Source: Candidatus Sulfotelmatobacter sp.
GTDB lineage: Bacteria; Acidobacteriota; Terriglobia; Terriglobales; Acidobacteriaceae
DNA length: 5,435 bases
Reading direction: 5' to 3'
NCBI GenBank assembly: GCA_030049565.1
Contig: JASIKQ010000629.1
Location: forward strand, 1 to 5,435
Shown one piece after another: positions 1 to 5,435 of this stretch. Position numbers and translations under genes: made by a program. The notes beneath the pieces were generated by a model. That model was not told where the DNA came from, did not search any database, and saw only the letters and a list, made by a program, of their open reading frames with translations. Numbering within the stretch: the first letter of the stretch is position 1; each line of letters starts with the position of its first letter.

Positions 1-1
1 C

Positions 2-3000
2 ATCGTTGCCATCGTAATTGCGATTCTTACGGTCATCGTTGGCGCGATCTCAATCGCAACCTTGCCGGTAGCGCAGTTCCCGCAGATCGCTCCGCCGGAG
101 ATCAGGTTGCAAGCCAACTATCCCGGCGCAGACGCGAAGACTCTTGAGCAAGCCGTTGCCACACCGATCGAACAGCAAGTGAGCGGCGTGGACAACATGA
201 CGTACATGTACTCGCTAAACGCCACGGCAAACCAGTCGACGACCTTGTTCGTCGACTTCGATCTCAAGACCGATCCCAACACGGATCTACTGCTGACGCA
301 ATCACGCCAGCAACTGGCAAACGGTCAGTTGCCCCCCGAAGTTAACAATTACGGAATCGTCCTCAAGAAGGCGACCACGGCTCCGCTCATGCTGATCGCG
401 TTGTATTCGCCGCATGGCACTCGTGATGCGACCTACCTGGCGAATTACGCATACATCAACCTCAACGACCCCATCGGCCGCTTGTACGGCGTTGGCCAGA
501 CTCAGATCTTTGGCGCGGGACAGTATGCCATGCGGTTGTGGGTGAAGCCTGATCAGTTGGCGAAACTGGGCATCACTGTCACGGACATTGTTAACGCGCT
601 TCAGGCCCAAAACACTGTGAATCCTGCTGGCCAGGTTGGGGGCGAGCCAGCTCAGAGCGACCAAAAGTTCACCTATGCGGTGCTGGCGCAGGGGCGGCTG
701 ACTACTCCGGAGCAATTCGGCGACGTGATTGTGCGCGAGGCACCGAATGGCGGGACTGTTCGAGTGAAAGACGTGGCTCGAGTCGAACTGGGCGCACAGG
801 ACTACAGCATCATGGGCCGCCTGAACGGCAAGCCCAGCGCCGTCATTGCGGTCTACCAGCTACCGGGAACCAATGCGGTTCAAACCGTGCAAGGCATCCG
901 GAAATATCTGGAACAAACGAAGCAACGGTTCCCGCGGGATATCGATTACGCCGTTTCGCTCGACCAGACACTCCCCGTCACCGAGGGCATGAAAGAGATT
1001 CTTTGGACCCTCGTGATCGCGATTCTGCTGGTGATTTTTGTCGTCTATCTCTTCCTGCAAGACTGGCGCGCCACGCTTATCCCGATGCTCGCCGTGCCCG
1101 TCTCGCTGGTCGGAACATTCGTCATCTTTCCGCTGTTCGGTTTCTCGATCAACACGCTGTCGATGTTCGGCTTGGTGCTCGCTATTGGGTTGGTGGTCGA
1201 CGACGCCATTGTTGTCGTCGAAGGCGTGCAGCATCACATTGAAGAAGGTTTAGCCCCGAAGGACGCCGCCCGAAAGGCGATGGACGAGCTTTCCGGTCCC
1301 GTTGTCGGTATCGCTCTGGTCTTGGCCTCGGTGTTCGTGCCGACAGCTTTTATCCCTGGCATCACCGGGCGACTGTATCAGCAGTTTGCCGTCACCATCG
1401 CGATCTCCGTGGTGCTTTCAGCGTTTAACGCTCTCACACTCAGCCCGGCGCTTGCGTCGATTCTGCTCCAGCCCAAGAAGCAGACCCGAGGACCGCTGGG
1501 AAGATTCTTTGGCTGGTTCAATGCCTATTTCGAGCGCTCAACGGACAGTTTCGTACGCTGGTCCGGCGACTTGATTCGAAAGGCCGCGGTGGTGATGGTG
1601 CTCCTGGTCGTTGCCGGCGTTGCAGCATGGTTCTTTAGCAGCCATCTGCCCACCAGTTTCCTGCCGGATGAAGACCAGGGCTACCTTTACATCAACATGC
1701 AGCTGCCCAATTCGGCGTCCATGGAACGCACAGGCGCGGCCGCTAAGCAGGTCGAAGACATACTGGCAAAGACGCCAGGAGTTCACTACACCACAAGCGT
1801 CGTCGGCTTCAGTTTGCTCAGCTTCGTGCGGACTTCCTATAACGCATTCTTCTTTGTAACCTTGGACCCCTGGGAGGATCGCAAAACCCAGGCTGAACAA
1901 TTTCAGGCGATCAAGGCGCATTTGAACCAGGAACTCCGAGGCTTGCCGGAAGGAACGGTTTTCGGTTTCTCGCCACCGGCCATCCCCGGCGTCGGCACTG
2001 CCGGCGGCGTTACGTTCGTCCTTGAAGATCGCGCCGGCAAGGACGTCAACTTTCTGTCGAATAATCTCGCCAAGTTCATGGCAGCTGCTCGCAAGCGCCC
2101 TGAGATTGGCATGATGATCACCACTTTTATTCCGAGCGTGCCAGAGAAGTTCATCAATGTGGATAAGGATAAGGTGTTGAAGCAGAGTGTGAGTTTGACG
2201 GACGTCTACAACACGATTCAAGCCTACATGGGGGGCTTGTTCGTCAACTACTACAACGACTTCGGCCGGACTTGGCAGGTGTATGTAGAAGCCGAGGCGC
2301 CCTACCGCTCCACGACCGACGATCTCGGACAATTCTACGTTCGCAACAGCCAGGGGCAGACAGTGCCTCTTACCGCCCTGGCAAACTTCGAGACCCGGTA
2401 CGGCCCCGAATTCACCATGCGCTATAACGAGTACCGGTCGGCACAGATCAACGTCACCGCGGCGCCCGGTTACAGCTCCGATCAGGCAACGGCGGCTCTG
2501 GAAGATGTTTTCAAGCAGACCATGCCAAGCGAAATGGGCTTCGACTACGCCGGCATGTCATACCAGGAGCAGAAGGCGCGACAAGGAGTTTCTTCTTCTG
2601 TCATCTTCGGTTTTTCCCTGTTGTTCGTTTTTCTGATTCTGGCAGCGCTTTACGAAAGCTGGACCGTGCCTTTTAGCGTGCTGCTCAGCACGCCGGTCGC
2701 AGTATTCGGCGCCCTCGCTGCGCTCTGGCTGCGCCGTGTCGTGCTCGGCTTCTTTGAGCCTGCGTACATGATCCAAATCGAGAACGATGTGTACGCTCAG
2801 ATTGGCCTAGTAATGCTCATCGGTCTGGCTGCCAAGAATTCAATTCTGATCGTTGCATTTGCCAAGGAGGACTACGAACGCGGTATGTCGATCGTCGACG
2901 CGGCACTTTCCGCGGCGAGACTTCGCTTCCGGCCTCTTATGATGACCGCGCTCGCCTTTATTCTCGGCTGCGTACCGCTCTGGACAGCGTCCGGAGCGGG

Positions 3001-3175
3001 CTCGGTAGCACGCCAGATCATGGGAACGGCGGTGATTGGTGGCATGATCGCCGAGACTTTTATTGGTAGGTTCTTTGTTCCTGCGATCTTCTATGTGGTC
3101 GAACGCCTCTCCGGCGCGGATCGGCGCAAAGCATTGCCACTCGCGCCCGCTGAAGCACCCAGTCAAGGGGACTAG
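2..3175 (+). CDS. RND multidrug efflux pump, HAE1 (AcrB/MexB) family, inner-membrane permease; 5'-truncated by window edge
   Basis: Proton-motive-force-driven exporter of hydrophobic and amphiphilic compounds, working as an inner-membrane trimer with a periplasmic adaptor and an outer-membrane channel. The frame is open from base 2 (1057 visible codons). Alignment by eye with AcrB at '[12 protein letters not shown]' puts the true start about 9-10 codons upstream; TTG at 62 is an internal Leu codon, not the start. Order (visible-residue numbering): partial TM1 (1-20), porter PN1/PN2 (about 22-330), TM2-TM6 (about 332-490) with the TM4 '[10 protein letters not shown]' motif (D400, D401, matching AcrB D407/D408), TM7 (about 527-546), porter PC1/PC2, TM8-TM12 (about 864-1037). 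Proton-relay K945 and R975 match AcrB K940 and R971, and T982 matches T978, so it looks functional. Oddities are a roughly 13-residue insertion between TM9 and TM10 and charged residues in TM12. Its stop lies 2 bases before the outer-membrane factor. Family assignment is certain; substrate is unknown. Confidence 0.97.
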   Translation: MVAIVIAILTVIVGAISIATLPVAQFPQIAPPEIRLQANYPGADAKTLEQAVATPIEQQVSGVDNMTYMYSLNATANQSTTLFVDFDLKTDPNTDLLLTQSRQQLANGQLPPEVNNYGIVLKKATTAPLMLIALYSPHGTRDATYLANYAYINLNDPIGRLYGVGQTQIFGAGQYAMRLWVKPDQLAKLGITVTDIVNALQAQNTVNPAGQVGGEPAQSDQKFTYAVLAQGRLTTPEQFGDVIVREAPNGGTVRVKDVARVELGAQDYSIMGRLNGKPSAVIAVYQLPGTNAVQTVQGIRKYLEQTKQRFPRDIDYAVSLDQTLPVTEGMKEILWTLVIAILLVIFVVYLFLQDWRATLIPMLAVPVSLVGTFVIFPLFGFSINTLSMFGLVLAIGLVVDDAIVVVEGVQHHIEEGLAPKDAARKAMDELSGPVVGIALVLASVFVPTAFIPGITGRLYQQFAVTIAISVVLSAFNALTLSPALASILLQPKKQTRGPLGRFFGWFNAYFERSTDSFVRWSGDLIRKAAVVMVLLVVAGVAAWFFSSHLPTSFLPDEDQGYLYINMQLPNSASMERTGAAAKQVEDILAKTPGVHYTTSVVGFSLLSFVRTSYNAFFFVTLDPWEDRKTQAEQFQAIKAHLNQELRGLPEGTVFGFSPPAIPGVGTAGGVTFVLEDRAGKDVNFLSNNLAKFMAAARKRPEIGMMITTFIPSVPEKFINVDKDKVLKQSVSLTDVYNTIQAYMGGLFVNYYNDFGRTWQVYVEAEAPYRSTTDDLGQFYVRNSQGQTVPLTALANFETRYGPEFTMRYNEYRSAQINVTAAPGYSSDQATAALEDVFKQTMPSEMGFDYAGMSYQEQKARQGVSSSVIFGFSLLFVFLILAALYESWTVPFSVLLSTPVAVFGALAALWLRRVVLGFFEPAYMIQIENDVYAQIGLVMLIGLAAKNSILIVAFAKEDYERGMSIVDAALSAARLRFRPLMMTALAFILGCVPLWTASGAGSVARQIMGTAVIGGMIAETFIGRFFVPAIFYVVERLSGADRRKALPLAPAEAPSQGD
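3165..3171 (+). promoter_or_regulatory. Ribosome binding site of the outer-membrane factor gene, inside the pump's 3' end
   Basis: AAGGGGA lies 6 bases before the ATG at 3178 and overlaps the last sense codons of the pump. It supports 3178 as the start. With only 2 bases between the pump stop and this ATG, ribosomes ending the pump could reinitiate here, which would couple the two products (inference). Confidence 0.75.
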
Positions 3176-3177
3176 TT

Positions 3178-4575
3178 ATGAAGAAGAGTGCAATCCTAGG
3201 AATTATTGCCGTGCTGATTCTGGAAGCCAGCTGCATGATGGGGCCGAAATATAGCCGGCCGGCGGTAAGTGTCCCGCAAGACTATCGCACGCCGGTGCCG
3301 CAACAGGCTGCGGCGGCCTCGTCGTTGGGGAACGAACAATGGTGGCAAGTGTACCAGGATCCAGTGCTCACCCAACTGATTCACACTGCTATTGCGCAAA
3401 ACTACGACGTGCGCATCGCCGCCGCCCGCATTCTCGAAGCCCAGGCGCAAGTCGGGATCACGCGCGCCAACCAGCTTCCCTCGGCAAACGTGGGTGCAGA
3501 TGTTTTCAGCGAGCAGAATGCCAAGGTTACAAACCTGTTTCCCGCGTGCCAGGTCAACGGGGGCGAACTGAACTTGTCGGTGATATGGAACCTGGACTTC
3601 TGGGGAAAATATCGGCGGCAAACCGAGGCGGCTCGCGCTCAGTTGCTTGCGACCGAATGGGGACATCGCGCGGTCATTTCTTCTCTGGTTGCGAACGTTG
3701 CGACGTCTTATTTCCAGCTGCGGGCGCTTGATAGCGAACTGGAAATCTCGAAGAGCACGCTCGGATCGCGGCAACAATCCCTGCAGTTAACTCAGGTGCT
3801 TGAGAGTCATGGTGGCGGCTCAGGTCTTGACGTAAGTCAGGCAGCGCAATTGGTCTATACCGCCTCGGAGACGATTCCCGACCTCGAACGGCAAATCCAG
3901 CAACAGGAAAATGTGCTGAGCGTCCTGCTTGGCGAAAATCCCCAATCCATTCCCCGCGGACGCGCGCTTACCGAACAGCCCGTCCCCCAGAACGTTCCGG
4001 CCGGCCTTCCATCTGAATTGCTGGAGCGCCGGCCGGACGTGCGCCAGGCGGAAGAAAACGTGGTCGCCGCCAACGCACAAATCGGGGTCGCAAAAGCCGC
4101 ATTCTTCCCCAACCTGTCGCTCACTGGGCTGGGAGGACTGGAGAGCAATGCCTTGCACCAGTTCATCACCCAACCTTCGGAGACTTGGTACGGGGCCTTC
4201 AGCGTGAGTCAGCCCGTGTTTCAAGGCGGAGCGCTCCGCTCGGGACTCAGGCTTGCCCGTGCAAATTGGCAGGAGTCGGTGCTCTCCTATCAGCAAACGG
4301 TTCAGAATTCGCTTGAACAGGTTTCCAATGCCCTCATCGCTTCGCAGAAAAATCGCGAGTTCCGCGAGCAGCAAGAACTGCTCACTGGCGCGGCGCAGCG
4401 AACCGACCAACTATCCGAGGTTCTCTATAAGAACGGCGGCGCCAGTTATCTCCAGGTGCTGACCAGTGAAACAAATTATTTTTCAGCGGAACTCAATCTG
4501 GTGCAAGCCCAGCTCAACGAACGGCTGGCGCTCGTGCAGCTTTACCAGGCCCTCGGCGGCGGCTGGCAGCAATAG
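3178..4575 (+). CDS. RND efflux outer-membrane factor, OprM/NodT-type TolC-family lipoprotein
   Basis: Outer-membrane channel of the tripartite pump; homotrimers form a beta-barrel plus a periplasmic alpha-helical tunnel. At 465 aa it has the usual length for the NodT/OprM family and is complete. Residues 1-18 are a signal peptide (KK, then a hydrophobic run), followed by C19 and the family's C-x-x-G-P-K-Y-x-R-P start of the mature protein, so N-terminal lipidation is likely, although the lipobox has Glu at -3. Two OEP repeats follow (about 60-245 and 275-460). Landmarks: W55-W56 before 'QVYQDP', 'DFWGKYRR' (140-147), 'LLERRPDVR' (about 281-289), 'IGVAKAAFFPNLSL' (302-315), and 'YKNGGASYLQVL' (417-428), ending in 'LGGGW'. 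These are hallmark motifs of the family. It follows the pump by 2 bases with its own Shine-Dalgarno, which is the standard adaptor-pump-channel operon order. C19 and C124 are its only cysteines. Confidence 0.96.
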   Translation: MKKSAILGIIAVLILEASCMMGPKYSRPAVSVPQDYRTPVPQQAAAASSLGNEQWWQVYQDPVLTQLIHTAIAQNYDVRIAAARILEAQAQVGITRANQLPSANVGADVFSEQNAKVTNLFPACQVNGGELNLSVIWNLDFWGKYRRQTEAARAQLLATEWGHRAVISSLVANVATSYFQLRALDSELEISKSTLGSRQQSLQLTQVLESHGGGSGLDVSQAAQLVYTASETIPDLERQIQQQENVLSVLLGENPQSIPRGRALTEQPVPQNVPAGLPSELLERRPDVRQAEENVVAANAQIGVAKAAFFPNLSLTGLGGLESNALHQFITQPSETWYGAFSVSQPVFQGGALRSGLRLARANWQESVLSYQQTVQNSLEQVSNALIASQKNREFREQQELLTGAAQRTDQLSEVLYKNGGASYLQVLTSETNYFSAELNLVQAQLNERLALVQLYQALGGGWQQ

Positions 4576-4640
4576 GCGAAGGTTCATCACTGGCATCGAC
4601 TTGCCGGTGGATGGTGACACAGCTTCGAGATAATCGGCTA

Positions 4641-4660
4641 TTTACCTTACGTCTGGTAAA
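4641..4660. promoter_or_regulatory. 20-bp interrupted palindrome, candidate operator
   Basis: TTTACC (4641-4646), 8 bases, then GGTAAA (4655-4660): perfect 6-bp inverted arms with a 14-bp centre-to-centre spacing, located 46 bases before the hydrolase ATG. The size and symmetry suit a dimeric repressor or activator of the TetR, MarR or MerR kind. It is not followed by a T-run, so it does not resemble an intrinsic terminator. No regulator gene is visible in the window and I recognise no specific operator consensus, so the role is inferred from symmetry and position only. Confidence 0.35.
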
Positions 4661-4674
4661 GCAAAGCAGAGGGT

Positions 4675-4686
4675 CCGCGAGAGCGG
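4675..4686 (+). other. Small GC hairpin with GAGA tetraloop just upstream of the hydrolase RBS
   Basis: CCGC-GAGA-GCGG forms a 4-bp GC stem closed by a GNRA-type loop; three further G-U wobble pairs (bases 4672-4674 with 4687-4689) could lengthen it in RNA. It ends a few bases before the Shine-Dalgarno at 4694. It might influence leader structure or mRNA stability, but such a short hairpin can also occur by chance in GC-rich DNA. Confidence 0.25.
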
Positions 4687-4693
4687 GTTGCGC

Positions 4694-4700
4694 AGGAGGA
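4694..4700 (+). promoter_or_regulatory. Strong ribosome binding site of the hydrolase gene
   Basis: AGGAGGA lies 5 bases before the ATG at 4706 and is almost fully complementary to the 16S rRNA anti-Shine-Dalgarno. It fixes the hydrolase start at 4706, and the protein from there begins with a plausible HSL-family N-terminal region. Confidence 0.85.
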
Positions 4701-4705
4701 ACCAC

Positions 4706-5435
4706 ATGCAAACTCGAATTCAAGGAAACAGCGTTCAGGCCGACACCTGGTCCATTTTCCATCCCATCACTGCCGAAGATGCTGCCGCGTTGGCTGGCAT
4801 GCGCGCCATCGTTGAGCCCAACAAGAGCCGCCTGCAAGGAACGGCCGCCCGCGAGCCCTTTGACGCCATCATGGAAAGCGTCTCCGCGCCCGAGCGTGTG
4901 ACGTACGAAGCAGACACGGTTGGTGGAGTGTCGGGTTTGTGGTGTAAGCCGGAAGATGCTCCGCCCGGAGAAGTGGTGTTGCACATCCACGGTGGCTGGT
5001 TCAACTGGGGATCTGCCCAGGCCTACCGGCACATGGTGGGTCACATCGCTGCTCGCGCCGGCGTACAAGCGTTCGTGCCCGACTACCGGCTTGCGCCTGA
5101 GCACCCGTTTCCCGCTGCCCTGGAAGATACTCGGGCGAGCTACCTTGGTCTAATCGAACGCGGCTTTTCGAAAATCGCCGTGACCGGCGACTCGGCTGGC
5201 GGAACTCTGTCTCTCGGTCTCATTGCCTTCGTCTCGGCCGGCACCACCTCTGCCAAGAGCGCTCTCGTGGGCTCGGTTGCACTGTCGCCGGTGACGGACC
5301 TGTCCCTCTCTGGTGAGAGCTGGACGACACGCGCTGCTGCCGATCCGTACTTCACCCGGCCGCAGGTGAGCGAGTTGGTGCGCTCGTATCTGGCCGGCCA
5401 CGATGCGACTGATCCGTTCGCCTCTCCGCTCCATG
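4706..5435 (+). CDS. Alpha/beta hydrolase, HSL-type (alpha/beta-hydrolase fold 3) esterase/lipase; 3'-truncated by window edge
   Basis: Predicted serine ester hydrolase, probably cytoplasmic, since no signal peptide is seen at the N-terminus. The frame runs open from the ATG at 4706 to the window end (243 codons; a family member usually has about 300-340 residues). Residues 1-85 form an N-terminal cap-like region. The oxyanion-hole motif H95-G96-G97-W98 has Trp where many HSL enzymes have a third Gly. Next comes the family block 'DYRLAPEHPFPAALED' (about 124-139), then the nucleophile elbow G-D-S-A-G-G with catalytic S163. 'DPFASPLH' at the edge resembles the segment that precedes the catalytic-Asp region, so the Asp and His of the triad should lie beyond the window. 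It is on the same strand as the efflux genes but 130 bases downstream with its own strong RBS, so operon membership is uncertain. The true substrate cannot be told from sequence; other fold-3 roles (carboxylesterase, lactone or acyl-ester cleavage) are equally possible. Confidence 0.92.
   Translation, partial: MQTRIQGNSVQADTWSIFHPITAEDAAALAGMRAIVEPNKSRLQGTAAREPFDAIMESVSAPERVTYEADTVGGVSGLWCKPEDAPPGEVVLHIHGGWFNWGSAQAYRHMVGHIAARAGVQAFVPDYRLAPEHPFPAALEDTRASYLGLIERGFSKIAVTGDSAGGTLSLGLIAFVSAGTTSAKSALVGSVALSPVTDLSLSGESWTTRAAADPYFTRPQVSELVRSYLAGHDATDPFASPLH

Noticed and set aside
62..64. TTG at 62 as the start of the pump
   Set aside because: The same frame is open back to base 2 and encodes TM1 residues that match the family N-terminus; TTG is the Leu of the conserved 'LPVAQ' motif.
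1538..2332. Long antisense open frame (264 codons) opposite the pump
   Set aside because: It lies fully within the pump coding region, its translation shows no recognisable domain (His/Arg-rich composition typical of reversed GC-rich genes), and no RBS is apparent. It is a shadow of the real gene.
3820..4410. Antisense open frame (196 codons) opposite the outer-membrane factor
   Set aside because: It overlaps a clear TolC-family gene whose motifs are intact on the + strand; the antisense product has no family features.
4601..4634. Possible sigma-70 promoter: TTGCCG (4601-4606) with GATAAT (4629-4634)
   Set aside because: The -10-like hexamer is good, but the spacing of 22 bases is too long and no better -35 is found at 16-18 bases. 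It remains only a weak possibility.
4576..4705. Intrinsic terminator after the efflux operon
   Set aside because: The palindrome at 4641-4660 and the GC hairpin at 4675-4686 both lack a following T-run, so no Rho-independent terminator can be supported.
4611..4901. Short + strand frame beginning in the intergenic gap
   Set aside because: It overlaps the hydrolase in another frame, crosses the strong RBS at 4694, and its product has no recognisable features.
4514..5104. Antisense open frame (196 codons) spanning the intergenic gap and hydrolase start
   Set aside because: It runs opposite strongly supported coding sequence at both ends and shows no recognisable protein features; the + strand hydrolase with a good RBS explains the region.

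Overview
The window holds the distal part of a tripartite multidrug efflux operon of the mexAB-oprM/acrAB-tolC type, followed by the start of a separate-looking hydrolase gene. All three genes are on the + strand. The base composition is moderately GC-rich. The efflux proteins resemble HAE1-family pumps and NodT-type outer-membrane lipoproteins common in soil Gram-negative bacteria. From memory, the combination of pump subfamily features (an 'NNYGI' porter motif, a long TM9-TM10 loop) and the OMF C-terminal motif suggests Acidobacteriota. That is an inference from family resemblance; no marker gene is present to prove it.

Layout: (1) Bases 2-3175 encode an RND inner-membrane pump. Only about the first 9-10 residues are missing, off the left edge. 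It keeps the proton-relay residues of TM4, TM10 and TM11. (2) Two bases after its stop, 3178-4575 encode a complete TolC/OprM-like outer-membrane factor, whose ribosome binding site lies inside the last pump codons, so the two are clearly co-transcribed and translationally close. The periplasmic adaptor expected for such a system is not visible and is predicted immediately upstream. (3) A 130-base gap (4576-4705) carries a 20-bp interrupted palindrome, a small GC hairpin and a strong Shine-Dalgarno sequence, but no convincing intrinsic terminator. (4) From 4706 to the right edge runs an alpha/beta hydrolase of the hormone-sensitive-lipase (HSL) type, with oxyanion motif and nucleophile elbow visible. 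The catalytic Asp and His are expected beyond the window.

The pump and outer-membrane factor would form, with the missing adaptor, a proton-driven conduit expelling hydrophobic or amphiphilic compounds across both membranes. The hydrolase might act on an ester compound related to the pump substrate, but its own spacing and palindrome equally allow independent expression. Apart from details within these families (a loop insertion, charged residues in TM12, an atypical lipobox, a lone surface cysteine, a candidate operator), this is an ordinary efflux locus. I found no evidence of a new type of system, mobile element, RNA gene or CRISPR array.
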